NCBI GenBank assembly: GCA_027531255.1
Contig: JAPZRU010000006.1
Location: forward strand, 186,001 to 250,000
DNA: 64,000 nucleotides
Direction: 5' to 3'
From: Steroidobacteraceae bacterium
GTDB lineage: Bacteria; Pseudomonadota; Gammaproteobacteria; Steroidobacterales; Steroidobacteraceae
In this document: in pieces, positions 24,933-33,960 of the stretch
Layout of the letters: the number at the start of each line of letters is the position of its first letter
Numbering within the stretch: position 1 is the first letter of the stretch
Notes under the pieces: generated by a model
Seen by the model: only the letters and a program-made list of their open reading frames with translations
What the model was told of the DNA's origin: nothing
The model's database searches: none
Position numbers and translations under genes: made by a program

Positions 24933-26240
24933 ATGATCCGTTACCTCAAGACCGGCATGTCGGCGGAGCAGGCGGCGAGCGACGACGCGAAGGTGCGCGG
25001 GATCGTCGAATCGATGCTGGCCGAGATCGGGGCGCGAGGCGATGCGGCGGTGCGCGAGTACTCGGCGAAGCTCGACCAGTGGGCGCCGGCCAGTTTCCGG
25101 CTGACTCGCGAGCAGATCGAGGCCTGCTACCGCGAACTCACGCCGCAGGCGATCGAGGACATCCGCTTCGCACAGCAGCAGGTGCGCAACTTCGCGCAGA
25201 TCCAGCGCGACTCGATGCGGGACGTCGAGGTCGAGACGCTGCCCGGGGTGATCCTCGGGCACCGGAACATCCCGGTGAACTCGGTCGGCTGCTACGTCCC
25301 GGGCGGCAAGTACCCGCTCGTCGCGAGTGCGCACATGAGCGTGGTCACGGCCAAGGTCGCCGGCGTGCCGCGGGTGATCGCCTGCGCGCCGCCGTTCCAG
25401 GGGCGTCCTGCGCCGGCGATCGTGGTGGCGATGGACCTCGCCGGCGCCGACGAGATCTACGTGCTCGGCGGCGTGCAGGCGGTGGGGGCGATGGCGCTCG
25501 GCACCGAGTCGATCGCGCCCTGCGACATGATCGTCGGCCCGGGCAACGCCTACGTCGCCGAGGCCAAGCGCCAGCTGTACGGGCGGATCGGCATCGACCT
25601 GTTCGCCGGCCCCACCGAGACGCTGGTGATCGCGGACGAGACGGTGGACGGGGAGCTCTGCGCGGCCGACCTGCTGGGCCAGGCCGAGCACGGCACGAAC
25701 AGCCCGGCGGTGCTGCTGACGAACTCCGAGGAGCTCGCGCGCGAGACGATGGCCGAGGTGGAACGGCAGCTGGAGATCCTGCCGACCGGCGAAATCGCGG
25801 CGAAGGCCTGGGCCGACTACGGCCAGGTGATCGTCTGCGACACCTACGAGGAGATGGTGAAGGTCGCGGACGAGATCGCCTCCGAGCACGTGCAGGTGAT
25901 GACGAAGGATCCGGATTTCTTCCTGCGGAACATGACCAACTACGGCGCGCTGTTCCTCGGCGAGAAGACCAACGTCAGCTACGGCGACAAGGTGATCGGC
26001 ACCAACCACACGCTGCCGACGAAGAAGGCGGCGCGCTACACGGGCGGACTGTGGGTCGGCAAGTTCCTGAAGACCTGCACGTACCAGAGGGTGCTGACGC
26101 CGGAAGCCTCGGCGTTCGTGGGCGAGTACTGCTCTCGGCTGTGCGCGCTCGAGGGCTTCGCCGGGCACAAGGAGCAGGCCGACATCCGCGTGCGGCGCTA
26201 CAAGGGCGGCACGGTAGCCGGCGCGCGCGCGACGGGCTGA
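24933..26240 (+). CDS. Histidinol-dehydrogenase-family NAD-dependent alcohol dehydrogenase, HpsN-like
   Basis: A 435-residue protein of the HisD fold. It keeps the GYYVPGG-type loop ([11 protein letters not shown]), the [13 protein letters not shown] segment, the Zn-region [10 protein letters not shown] and the catalytic Glu-His pair (SEHVQV). No histidine genes are nearby. The phrase [13 protein letters not shown] and the overall wording resemble HpsN, the sulfopropanediol dehydrogenase that oxidises an alcohol twice to a carboxylate, more than biosynthetic HisD. It is therefore called a catabolic paralogue; the true substrate is open. The ATG at 24933 follows GGGAG. It is the first gene of a unit with the SnoaL-like gene 34 bases downstream, and probably the LacI gene. 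Confidence 0.85.
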   Translation: MIRYLKTGMSAEQAASDDAKVRGIVESMLAEIGARGDAAVREYSAKLDQWAPASFRLTREQIEACYRELTPQAIEDIRFAQQQVRNFAQIQRDSMRDVEVETLPGVILGHRNIPVNSVGCYVPGGKYPLVASAHMSVVTAKVAGVPRVIACAPPFQGRPAPAIVVAMDLAGADEIYVLGGVQAVGAMALGTESIAPCDMIVGPGNAYVAEAKRQLYGRIGIDLFAGPTETLVIADETVDGELCAADLLGQAEHGTNSPAVLLTNSEELARETMAEVERQLEILPTGEIAAKAWADYGQVIVCDTYEEMVKVADEIASEHVQVMTKDPDFFLRNMTNYGALFLGEKTNVSYGDKVIGTNHTLPTKKAARYTGGLWVGKFLKTCTYQRVLTPEASAFVGEYCSRLCALEGFAGHKEQADIRVRRYKGGTVAGARATG

Positions 26241-26274
26241 GCGGTCCGCGTTCGAGGCGCACGGGGAGCGAGCG

Positions 26275-27261
26275 ATGCCGATGCACGGGTTCGACGCCGA
26301 GTTCACCGACCTCCCGGACTACATCGTCAAGATCACGGCACGGATCTGGGAAGGGCGCGGCATCGGCGCGATCCGCCGCTACTACGCCGACGACTGCCCG
26401 ATGTACACCTCGATGGGACCCGGCGCCGGCGTGCCGGCCATCGTCGCGGGCACGATCGACACGCTGAACGCGTTCCCTGACCGCCGGCTGCTGCCGGAAG
26501 ACATCGTGTGGTCCGGCGACGACCGCGCGGGCTACCTGTCGTCGCACCGGATCATCGCGCCGGCCACGCACCTCGGCCCCGGACCGTTCGGACCGCCGAC
26601 CGGTCGCGCGGTGTCGTTCCGGACGATCGCGGACTGCTTCTGCGTCGGCAACCGCATCGTCGAGGAGTGGCTCGCGCGGGACCAGGCCGGCATCGCACTG
26701 CAGCTCGGGCTCGACCCCCAGGAGCTGGCCGCGCAGCTCGCGGCGCGGGACGGTGCTGCCGGCAAGGCGCCGTGGCACCTGGAGCCGGCGCGCCGCCTGC
26801 GCGCCGAGGGCCGCTTCCGCGAGCCGGTGCTGCAGGCGCATCCGGCCGCCGTGCAGGTGCGCGAGGGCCTCGATGCGGTCTGGAACCGCGCGGAGCTCGA
26901 TCGCGTCGCCGAGCTCTACCATCCCGCGTGCACCGTGCACGTGCCGGGCGACCGGACGCTGCACGGTCCGGAACGCGTCAACCGCTGGCTGTTCGGCTAC
27001 CTCGCCGCGTTCCCGGACGCGCGCGTGTACGTCGAGCACTCGATCGCGCTGGAGGAGCCGGGGCAGCCGGTCCGCGTCGCCACCCGCTGGTGGCTGACCG
27101 GCACCCACACCGGCCACGGCGCGTTCGGCCCGCCGTCGGGCGCGACCGTGCTGCTGCTCGGCATCACCCACTCGAACCTCGTGAACGGCCGGATCCGCGA
27201 CGAGTGGGTGGTCGCCGACGAACTCGCGCTGCGCAAGCAGATCGCGCTGCAACGCGGCTGA
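26275..27261 (+). CDS. Second tandem SnoaL-like (NTF2-fold) protein
   Basis: A 328-residue protein of two SnoaL/ester-cyclase-like domains (about 10-150 and 185-320). The second domain reads AELYHPACTVHVPGDRTLHGPERVNRWLFGYLAAFPDARV, a classic SnoaL pattern, and ends with VNGRIRDEWVVADE. It shares its two-domain layout with the protein at 21106-22119, although the sequences differ clearly. It follows the HisD-like gene by 34 bases with GGGGAGCG before the ATG, so it is in the same operon. A lyase, isomerase or hydratase role in the regulon-A pathway is possible; no catalytic residues can be assigned with confidence. Confidence 0.8.
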   Translation: MPMHGFDAEFTDLPDYIVKITARIWEGRGIGAIRRYYADDCPMYTSMGPGAGVPAIVAGTIDTLNAFPDRRLLPEDIVWSGDDRAGYLSSHRIIAPATHLGPGPFGPPTGRAVSFRTIADCFCVGNRIVEEWLARDQAGIALQLGLDPQELAAQLAARDGAAGKAPWHLEPARRLRAEGRFREPVLQAHPAAVQVREGLDAVWNRAELDRVAELYHPACTVHVPGDRTLHGPERVNRWLFGYLAAFPDARVYVEHSIALEEPGQPVRVATRWWLTGTHTGHGAFGPPSGATVLLLGITHSNLVNGRIRDEWVVADELALRKQIALQRG

Positions 27262-27352
27262 AGGAGCGATGCGGGCCGCGCGTCGCCGCCCCGGGCGCGC
27301 TAGGCTAGGGGGACGGGCGCCCCCGCCCCCCGCAGGACGCACCGCCGAACGC

Positions 27353-28402
27353 ATGCCGAAGAAGAAGCTCGCCAGCGCCGTGGCGACCGCGGCCGCCGAT
27401 CCCGACCGCCGCGCCACCTCGTACGACGTCGCGCTGCGGGCCGGCGTCTCGCAGTCGGCCGTCTCGCGCTGCTTCAAGCCGGGCGCGAGCGTCAGCGCGA
27501 AGATGCGCGAGCGCGTCATGCGTGCCGCGCGGGAGCTCGGCTACACCCCGAACGCGATCGCGCGGAGCCTGATCACGCGCCGTTCGAACCTGATCGCGGT
27601 GCTGCTCTCGAACCTCACGAGCCTGTACTACCCCGAGGTGCTCTCGGAGCTCGCCGAACAGGCCTCGCGCCGCGGCGTGCGCATCCTGCTGTTCACGCTG
27701 CCCCGCGAGAGCGACATCGACCACGTGCTGGACCAGGTGCTGCAGTACCAGGTGGACGGCGTGGTCGCCGCGGTGCGGCTGAGCCCGGCACAGCTCGCCA
27801 CCTTCGACCGTCGCCGCATCCCGGTGGTGTTCTTCAACCGCTACCTGCGCGACACGCCGGTGAACGCCGTCTGCTGCGACCAGTTCGAGGGCTCGCGCGC
27901 GATGGTGTCCCGGCTCCACGCGGCGGGCCACCGGCGTTTCGGCGTGATCGCGGGTCCCGAAGACTCCGTGGTCGGCCAGGAGCGACTCCGCGGTGCGCTG
28001 GAGCGACTGGCCGAACTCGGCGTGCGCGACGTGCCGGTGATCCCGGGCAGCTACGACTACGACAGCGGCGTCAACGGCCTGCACGAACTGGTGAAGCGCA
28101 TGCGCCGACCGCCCGACGCGGTGATCTGCGGCAACGACGTGATGGCGATCGGCTGCATCGATGCGGCGCGCTTCGACTTCGGCCTCGACGTACCGGGCCG
28201 CCTCTCGGTGGTCGGCTTCGACGGCGTCGGACCGTCGGTCTGGTCGAGCTACCGACTGACGACGGTGCGCCAGCCGCTCGAGCGGATGGCGGAAGCGACG
28301 ATCACCCTGCTGATGGACCGGGTCGAGAATCCGGGCCTGCCGCCGGAGAAGCGCGTGCTCTCGGGCCAGTTCGTCGAAGGCGCTTCCGCGAAGCTGGCCT
28401 GA
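27353..28402 (+). CDS. LacI-family transcriptional regulator
   Basis: A 349-residue LacI/GalR-family regulator. The N-terminal helix-turn-helix (TSYDVALRAGVSQSAVSRCF) and hinge helix (YTPNAIARSLITRRSNLIAV) are typical, and the rest is the periplasmic-binding-protein-like sensor domain (CGNDVMAIGCIDAARFDFG, VVGFDGVG). It normally represses until a small effector binds. The start is the ATG at 27353. The gene lies 91 bases after the SnoaL-like gene and converges with the SSS symporter. As the only regulator in the block carrying five TTGCAT-type operators, it is the best candidate to bind them. None of the copies lies directly before its own gene. Confidence 0.93.
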   Translation: MPKKKLASAVATAAADPDRRATSYDVALRAGVSQSAVSRCFKPGASVSAKMRERVMRAARELGYTPNAIARSLITRRSNLIAVLLSNLTSLYYPEVLSELAEQASRRGVRILLFTLPRESDIDHVLDQVLQYQVDGVVAAVRLSPAQLATFDRRRIPVVFFNRYLRDTPVNAVCCDQFEGSRAMVSRLHAAGHRRFGVIAGPEDSVVGQERLRGALERLAELGVRDVPVIPGSYDYDSGVNGLHELVKRMRRPPDAVICGNDVMAIGCIDAARFDFGLDVPGRLSVVGFDGVGPSVWSSYRLTTVRQPLERMAEATITLLMDRVENPGLPPEKRVLSGQFVEGASAKLA

Positions 28403-28413
28403 AAGCGCCGGCC

Positions 28414-30051
28414 TCAGCGCGGCCCGCCGAGCGTCGCGAACCCCGCCATCACCGCGAGCGTCAGCCCGAAGAACCCGAGCAGCACCCAGCAGGCGCGGTC
28501 CACGCGGCCCGGCACCAGGTACCAGCCGTCCTGCTTCTCCGGCAGGCCCTGCTCGCGGAAGCGGCGGATCTGCCCGGGCACGGTCTGCTCGTGCCACTCG
28601 CGCTGGAAGCCGCCGAGCAGCACGCTCGCGACCCAGCCGACCGCGACGTTCACGCCACCGCCGATCACCACGTACCACGGCCAGGCGACGCCCCAGGACT
28701 CGAGGCCGAGGCCCGGCACGCCGCGCACGGCCACGTAGAGGACCACGAAGCCCGCCGCCACGCCCACGAGCAGGCCCTTCTCGTTGGTGTGCTTCGACAG
28801 GAAACCCATGCCGAACATTGCGAGCTTGGCGCCGACGAAGAACGAGCCGATCTGCGAGAGGGTCTCGAGGATCGAGCCGCCGCTGCCGATGAACGCGAAC
28901 GCGATCGGCACGGAGATCACCGCGAAGACGAGCGTGAGCAGCCGCGACACCGCCAGCACGTGCGCGTCGCTCTTGGGCCGGCGCGAGAAGCGCACGTAGA
29001 AGTCGGCGATCGCGATCGTCGAGAGCGAGTTGAACGCCGAGGACAGGCTGGACATCGACGCGCTCAGGATCGCGGCGGCGAGCAGCCCCATAAGGCCCGG
29101 GATCGCGAGGCTCGCGGCGAACTCCAGGATGATCGCGTTCGGCTGCTCGAACGGCCGCGCCTCGAAGTGCACGTACAGCAGCGCGCCGATGAAGAAGAAC
29201 AGGAAGTAGATGAAGAACGCAGCGTAGCCCATCATCAGGTAGGACTTCTTCGCGTCGCCGACGTTCTTCGCGGCCAGCGCGCGCTGCACCATCATCTGGT
29301 TCGCGCCGTAGACCGTGACGTGGAACAGCGTCATCGCGAACAGGCCGGCCCAGATCGTCGGCGCGACCGAGAAGTCGAGGCGCTCGTCGATCGGGTCGAG
29401 CTTGCCCTCGCGGGCGAGCGTGCCGAGCGCGTCGGACAGCGGGCTGACCGCGTCGACCGCGTGCCAGAGCACCAGTCCCGCGCCCGCGATCAGGATCAGC
29501 CCCTGGAACACGTCGGTCCAGACCACCGACTTCAGCCCGCCGATCACGGTGTAGGCGACGACCGCGAGCGTGATCACGACGATGCTGGCCCGCGCGTCGA
29601 GGCCCGTTGCGAAGGTCAGCACGACGGCGGTGGCGGTCAGGATCGACGCGGTCGTGATCGTCTGCGAGACCAGGAACAGCGCGGCGTTCACGAGCCGCGA
29701 AGCCACGCCGAAGCGCTTCTCCAGGTACTCGTAGATCGAGGTGACGCCCGCGTTGAAGAAGAACGGCAGGAACAGCACCACGACCGCGAAGATCACCAGC
29801 GGGTAGTTCAGGTGGATCGCGAGGGCGGCCATGCCGTCGCCGTAGGCCCACGCCGGCCCGCCGAGGAACGACAGCGCGCTCACGTAGGTCGCGGCGACGG
29901 AGATGCCGAGCGCCCACCAGGGCAGGTCGCGGGAGCCGAGGTGCAGTTCGGCCGCGGAGCGCACGCCGCGGCTGGCCCAGAGGCCGATCGCGAGGTTCGC
30001 GGCGAGGTACAGCGCGACGATCGTCCAGTCGAGCCACCCGAACCCGACCAT
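28414..30051 (-). CDS. Sodium:solute symporter (SSS) family transporter
   Basis: A 545-residue inner-membrane protein with 13-14 hydrophobic segments. It starts with LDWTIVALYLAANLAIGLWASRG and has the SSS-family blocks SRDLPWWALGISVAATYVSALSFLGGP and GAKLAMFGMGFLSKHTNEKG. Members import sugars, carboxylates, nucleosides or vitamins with sodium. It should be the inner-membrane partner of the regulon-A receptor. The ATG follows a strong GGGAGGG. The promoter has TTGCAT, 18 bases, TATAGT, and the TTGCAT is half of a regulon-A operator. It converges on the LacI gene with an 11-base gap. Confidence 0.93.
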   Translation of the reverse strand: MVGFGWLDWTIVALYLAANLAIGLWASRGVRSAAELHLGSRDLPWWALGISVAATYVSALSFLGGPAWAYGDGMAALAIHLNYPLVIFAVVVLFLPFFFNAGVTSIYEYLEKRFGVASRLVNAALFLVSQTITTASILTATAVVLTFATGLDARASIVVITLAVVAYTVIGGLKSVVWTDVFQGLILIAGAGLVLWHAVDAVSPLSDALGTLAREGKLDPIDERLDFSVAPTIWAGLFAMTLFHVTVYGANQMMVQRALAAKNVGDAKKSYLMMGYAAFFIYFLFFFIGALLYVHFEARPFEQPNAIILEFAASLAIPGLMGLLAAAILSASMSSLSSAFNSLSTIAIADFYVRFSRRPKSDAHVLAVSRLLTLVFAVISVPIAFAFIGSGGSILETLSQIGSFFVGAKLAMFGMGFLSKHTNEKGLLVGVAAGFVVLYVAVRGVPGLGLESWGVAWPWYVVIGGGVNVAVGWVASVLLGGFQREWHEQTVPGQIRRFREQGLPEKQDGWYLVPGRVDRACWVLLGFFGLTLAVMAGFATLGGPR

Positions 30052-30089
30052 CGCCCGCCCTCCCCCGCACCGGCAGCCGGCGCGCCGGG

Positions 30090-30119
30090 ACTATAGCCAG
30101 CGGCGTACTTCGTATGCAA
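30090..30119 (-). promoter_or_regulatory. SSS promoter with overlapping regulon-A operator
   Basis: Minus strand TTGCATACGAAGTACGC (30119 to 30103) matches the operator at 14 of 17 positions. Its TTGCAT is the -35; the -10 TATAGT (30095 to 30090) follows after 18 bases. The site sits in the 78-base gap between the symporter and the divergent alpha/beta hydrolase, so it could control both. Confidence 0.7.
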
Positions 30120-30129
30120 ACTGCCGGCC

Positions 30130-30834
30130 GTGAGCGCGCACCCGGTCCTGCTGCTGCCCGGAATGATGCTCGACCGCCGCATGTACGGCGGTCAGCTGAC
30201 CGCGCTCGCGGGCGCTCCGGCGATCGTGGGCGACCTCACGCGCGGCGAGTCGATCGAGACGCTGGCGACGCAGGTGCTCGCGGAGGCGCCGCCGCGATTC
30301 GCGCTGGTCGGCATGTCGATGGGCGGCATCGTGGCGCTCGAGATCTGGCGGCGCGCGCGCGAGCGCGTCACGCATCTCGCACTGCTCGATACCACGCCCC
30401 ACCCCGACAAGCCGCAGCGCCGCGAGCTCCGCATGGAGCAGATCGCGAAGGTCGAGACCGGGAAGCTCCGCGACGTGCTCGTCGAGTCGATGAAGCCGCT
30501 CTACCTCGCGCGCCGCAACCGCACGAGCCGCCGCCTGCTGCAGTCGATCGTCGACCAGGCGGTCGGACTCGGACCCGACGTGTTCCGGCGGCAGTCGCTC
30601 GCGCTGCGCGACCGGCCGGACAGCGTCGCCACGCTCGCCACGATCGACTGCCCCGCCCTCGTGCTGTGCGGCCGCGAGGACGCACTCTGCCCAGTCGAGT
30701 GGCACGTCGCGATGGCGGATGCGATGCCGCGCGCCGATCTCGTGGTGCTCGCCGAGTGCGGCCACCTGTCCACGATGGAAGAACCCGCCGCCGTCACCGC
30801 GGCGCTCGGACGCCTGCTGAGGAGACGATCGTGA
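30130..30834 (+). CDS. Alpha/beta-fold hydrolase
   Basis: A 234-residue alpha/beta hydrolase. The nucleophile elbow is GMSMGG (Ser in ALVGMSMGGIVALEI), the acid lies in VLCGREDALCPVEW and the catalytic His in AECGHLSTMEEP, giving a full Ser-Asp-His triad. It may cleave an ester, thioester or C-C bond of the regulon-A substrate. The start is the GTG at 30130; no good ribosome-binding site is seen. The stop overlaps the GTG of the next gene by four bases (GTGA), so it is coupled to the MetE-like enzyme. Confidence 0.88.
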   Translation: MSAHPVLLLPGMMLDRRMYGGQLTALAGAPAIVGDLTRGESIETLATQVLAEAPPRFALVGMSMGGIVALEIWRRARERVTHLALLDTTPHPDKPQRRELRMEQIAKVETGKLRDVLVESMKPLYLARRNRTSRRLLQSIVDQAVGLGPDVFRRQSLALRDRPDSVATLATIDCPALVLCGREDALCPVEWHVAMADAMPRADLVVLAECGHLSTMEEPAAVTAALGRLLRRRS

Positions 30835-31997
30835 AGACATCGACCGACCGCATCCTGACGACGCACGTCGGCAGCCTGCCCCGCTCCGCCGCGGTGACGG
30901 ACGTCGTGTTCGGCCGCGAGCAGGGCCGTCCGATCCCGGACGAGGAATTCGCCCGCGTGATCGCCGCTGCGGTGCGCGAGGTCGTCGCGAAACAGGCCGC
31001 CGCCGGCGTGGACGTCGTCAGCGACGGCGAGATGAGCAAGATCAGCTACGCGACCTACATCAAGGACCGGCTGACCGGCTTCGACGGGGACAGCTCGCGC
31101 AACCCGCCGGGCGACCTCGAGGACTACCCGAACTACCTGAAGAAGCTCGCGAGTTCCGGCGGCACGCCGACCTACCGCAGGCCGCGCTGCGTCGGCCCTA
31201 TCGCCGTGAAGAACCTGCAGCCGCTGCACGACGACGTCGCGTGGTTCCACGCGGCGCTCGAGGGCAGCGGCCGCACCGAGGGGTTCATGAACTCGGCCTC
31301 GCCCGGCGTGATCGCGCTGTTCCAGCCGAACGACCACTATCCGTCCCACGAGGCCTATCTCGAGGCGCTGGGCGAGGCGATGCGCCACGAGTACGAGGCG
31401 ATCGTGAACGCCGGCTTCGTGCTGCAGATCGACTCGCCGGACCTCGGGCTCGGCGGCCACACGCTGTTCAAGGGCCGCCCGCCGGAGGAGTACGTGCGGC
31501 TCGCGAACCTGCACGTCGACGTGCTGAACCACGCGCTGCGCGACTGTCCGGCGGACCGGCTGCGGATGCACGTCTGCTGGGGCAACTACGAGGGCCCGCA
31601 CCACCACGACGTGCCGATGGACGTGGTACTGCCGATCGCGCTGCGCGCGAAGCCGCAGGGCCTGCTGTTCGAGGCCTCGAACCCGCGCCACGCGCACGAA
31701 TGGACCGTGTTCCGCGACGCGGTGCGCAACGGCACCCTGCCCGAGGACAAGATCCTGATCCCGGGCGTGCTCGACTCCGTCAGCAACTTCATCGAGCACC
31801 CGCTCCTGGTCGCGGAGCGGATCGAGCGCTACGCGCAGATCGTCGGCCGCGAGCGCGTGATCGCCGGAACCGACTGCGGCTTCTCGACCTTCGCGGGCTT
31901 CGGCGTGGTCGACGCCGACATCGTCTACGCCAAGCTGGCGGCGATGGCCGAGGGCGCGAGGATCGCGAGCGAGCGGCTCTGGCGGAAGGCGGCCTGA
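30831..31997 (+). CDS. MetE C-terminal-like zinc methyl/alkyl transferase (epoxyalkane:CoM-transferase-like)
   Basis: A 388-residue enzyme of the cobalamin-independent methionine synthase catalytic-domain superfamily, without the N-terminal half of true MetE. It starts with RILTTHVGSLPRS, has GVDVVSDGEMSK, the zinc-ligand motif LRMHVCWGNYEG (His-x-Cys) and the late cysteine in VIAGTDCGFSTF. Stand-alone members use a zinc-activated thiolate to attack an electrophile, as in epoxyalkane:coenzyme M transferase, or act as demethylating enzymes. It is unlikely to be the housekeeping methionine synthase. It is co-translated with the alpha/beta hydrolase upstream and followed at 1 base by the aldolase. 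Confidence 0.88.
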   Translation: MKTSTDRILTTHVGSLPRSAAVTDVVFGREQGRPIPDEEFARVIAAAVREVVAKQAAAGVDVVSDGEMSKISYATYIKDRLTGFDGDSSRNPPGDLEDYPNYLKKLASSGGTPTYRRPRCVGPIAVKNLQPLHDDVAWFHAALEGSGRTEGFMNSASPGVIALFQPNDHYPSHEAYLEALGEAMRHEYEAIVNAGFVLQIDSPDLGLGGHTLFKGRPPEEYVRLANLHVDVLNHALRDCPADRLRMHVCWGNYEGPHHHDVPMDVVLPIALRAKPQGLLFEASNPRHAHEWTVFRDAVRNGTLPEDKILIPGVLDSVSNFIEHPLLVAERIERYAQIVGRERVIAGTDCGFSTFAGFGVVDADIVYAKLAAMAEGARIASERLWRKAA

Positions 31998-31998
31998 C

Positions 31999-32805
31999 AT
32001 GGGCACCACGCCACCGGATCCGCGGACCGCGCCCACCGCCCTCGCCCGGACGGCGACCTTCCGCGAGCGCGTGCGCCGCGGCGAGCGGCTGATCGGCACG
32101 TTCGCCAAGACGCCCCACCCCGCCGTGGTCGAGGTGCTCGGACTCTCGCCCCTGGACTGCCTCTGCCTCGACGCCGAGCACGCGCCCTTCGACCGCGGCG
32201 ACCTCGACGTCGCGCTGCTCGCCGCGCGCGCGGCCGACCTGCCGACGCTGGTCCGCGTGCCGCATGGCGATGCGGCGCAGATCCTGAACGCGCTCGACTG
32301 CGGCGCGACCGGCGTGGTCGTGCCGCACGTCGCGAGCGCGGCCGATGCGCGCGCCGCCGCCGCGGCCTGCCGCTACGGTCGCGGCGGCCGCGGCTACGCG
32401 GGCTCGACGCGCGCGGCCGGGTACGGCACGCGGAAGATGGGCGAGATCATCCCGGGCGCGAACGCGACGGTGACGCTGGTCGCGCAGATCGAGGACGCCG
32501 AGGCGCTCGACGAGATCGACGCGATCGCGGCGGTCGACGGCATCGACTGCCTGTTCGTCGGGCGCATGGACCTGACCGTGTCGCTCGGGGCGGCGACGCC
32601 GAACGACCCGGTCGTCGTCGAGGCCGTGCGCCGGATCTGCGCCGCCGGCCGGGCGCACGGCCGCGCGGTCGGCATGTTCACGCCGACGACCGAGGAGGCC
32701 GCGCAGTGGTTCGAGGCCGGCGCGTCGCTGTTCCTGCTCGGCTCCGACCAGGGCTGGATCCTGCAGGGCGCCCGCGAACTGGCGACGCGCTTCCGCGCGC
32801 TCTGA
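31999..32805 (+). CDS. HpcH/HpaI-family aldolase
   Basis: A 268-residue class II pyruvate aldolase of the HpcH/HpaI type. Motifs are LDCLCLDAEHAPFD, LVRVPHGDAAQILNALDCGATGVVVPHV and IEDAEALDEIDAIAAVDGIDCLFVGRMDL, holding the divalent-metal Glu and Asp and the substrate Arg. Such enzymes split 2-keto-hydroxy acids to pyruvate plus an aldehyde, a typical last step of ring or sugar-acid breakdown. It follows the MetE-like stop by one base and is the third gene of the hydrolase-transferase-aldolase operon. Confidence 0.9.
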   Translation: MGTTPPDPRTAPTALARTATFRERVRRGERLIGTFAKTPHPAVVEVLGLSPLDCLCLDAEHAPFDRGDLDVALLAARAADLPTLVRVPHGDAAQILNALDCGATGVVVPHVASAADARAAAAACRYGRGGRGYAGSTRAAGYGTRKMGEIIPGANATVTLVAQIEDAEALDEIDAIAAVDGIDCLFVGRMDLTVSLGAATPNDPVVVEAVRRICAAGRAHGRAVGMFTPTTEEAAQWFEAGASLFLLGSDQGWILQGARELATRFRAL

Positions 32806-32909
32806 AGCCCGCAAGCGCCGACGCCCGGCACGCCCGCACTCCCTGACGTGCACCGGCGTACGCCCGTGCGCGCACCGGCGCGCTCGTCCGGCGCGTCACG
32901 CCGCGCACC

Positions 32910-33797
32910 TCAGGCCAGCCGGTAGAACTCGCGCGCGGTGTCGCCGAACACGCGCGCGAGCGCGCCGGGGCCGTGCGGCTCCACCGCGCGCCGCGTGGCT
33001 TCGACGATCTCGCCGTAGCCGCGATGCAGGCCGTCGACGGGATAGTTGGAGCCGAACATCGTGCGCTCCGGACCGAAGGTATCGAGCACGGCGCGGGCGA
33101 TCGACACGAAGCTCGCGTCGGTCCAAGCGGGCTCGAACATCGACAGGCCCGACAGCTTGCAGACGCTGCGCGGCAGCCGCGCCAGTCGCTCGAGACCGCG
33201 CCGCCACTCCGCGAGCCCGCTCGCCGTGCGGTCCCACGGCGAACCGCAGTGACACAGCGCGACGGGCAATTCCGGCACCGCCTCCAGCAGCGCAGCCGCC
33301 CTCGGCATCTGCGGCACGGTCAGCTGCAGATCGAACGACAGGCCTGCCGCGGCGAGGGCTCGCAGCCCCGCGGCGAACGCGGGGTCGTCCAGCACGCGGC
33401 CCGCCCCGGTCCGCTCGTCGTCGGCGGGCTCGCGGCCGACGATCTGCCGCACACCGCGCACGCGGTCGCTGCGGCCATGCTCGCGCAGCCGCGACACCGC
33501 GTCCGGCGCGGTCAGGTCCACGGCCGCGACGATGGCCGTGGGCAAGCCGTCGCGCTCGCCGACCGCCTGCAGCCAGCGCGTTTCGTCGAGTTCGCGACCT
33601 GGCCGGCAGCCGACCTGGACGTGCACCGACGCGACCAGCTCGTGCGGGCGAGCGTCCGCGCGCAGGTCGGCCACGCCGTAGTCGCGCTGGATGGGGGTGG
33701 GGTCCCCGAAGAAGCGCCGGACGCCGCGCGCGTTCAGCCACGGGTATTCGACCGCGGCCAGGTCCCAGAGGTGGTGGTGAGCATCGACGAGGCGCAT
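32910..33797 (-). CDS. Amidohydrolase-2 family metal-dependent hydrolase
   Basis: A 295-residue TIM-barrel hydrolase of the amidohydrolase 2 family, close in style to L-fuconolactonase and gluconolactone or dicarboxylate lactonases. It begins with VDAHHHLWD (HxH metal ligands), has VALCHCGSPWD and ends with MFGSNYPVDG, the last carrying the family Asp-like position as Asn-Tyr-Pro before VDG. A lactone or C-C hydrolysis in the regulon-A pathway fits. The ATG at 33797 is preceded by GGGAG and by a perfect operator copy at 33821-33837. Confidence 0.88.
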   Translation of the reverse strand: MRLVDAHHHLWDLAAVEYPWLNARGVRRFFGDPTPIQRDYGVADLRADARPHELVASVHVQVGCRPGRELDETRWLQAVGERDGLPTAIVAAVDLTAPDAVSRLREHGRSDRVRGVRQIVGREPADDERTGAGRVLDDPAFAAGLRALAAAGLSFDLQLTVPQMPRAAALLEAVPELPVALCHCGSPWDRTASGLAEWRRGLERLARLPRSVCKLSGLSMFEPAWTDASFVSIARAVLDTFGPERTMFGSNYPVDGLHRGYGEIVEATRRAVEPHGPGALARVFGDTAREFYRLA

Positions 33798-33820
33798 GGC
33801 GAACTCCCGCGGGCGGGCGA

Positions 33821-33837
33821 TTGTACTTCGGATGCAA
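33821..33837 (-). promoter_or_regulatory. Regulon-A operator, amidohydrolase promoter
   Basis: Minus strand TTGCATCCGAAGTACAA, identical in all 17 bases to the copy at 24623. The end of the site overlaps a TACAAT -10-like hexamer (minus 33825-33820), and the start codon is 24 bases from the site. A bound repressor would block this promoter. Confidence 0.7.
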
Positions 33838-33899
33838 CCCCGGGCCGGCCACCCACGAGGGTACGCCTGCGGCCCCATGGCGCCGGGCTGACTCCACCG

Positions 33900-33916
33900 T
33901 TGCATTCGCAGTACAC
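33900..33916 (+). promoter_or_regulatory. Regulon-A operator, bicupin promoter
   Basis: TTGCATTCGCAGTACAC matches 14 of 17 operator positions. It contains TACACT (33912-33917), a -10-like hexamer, with CTGACT (33888-33893) 18 bases before. It lies 44 bases before the bicupin ATG, facing away from the amidohydrolase. Confidence 0.6.
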
Positions 33917-33960
33917 TCGGCCGCGCCGGCGCCCCGGCACCATGGCAGAGACCTCGACGC

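Noticed and set aside
24933-26240. Histidine biosynthesis gene
   Set aside because: The fold is HisD, but no other his gene is nearby and the gene is under the regulon-A operator, so a catabolic paralogue is preferred.
33942-33960. Upstream ATG at 33942 as start of the bicupin gene
   Set aside because: It is out of frame with the cupin sequence; the ATG at 33961 is used.
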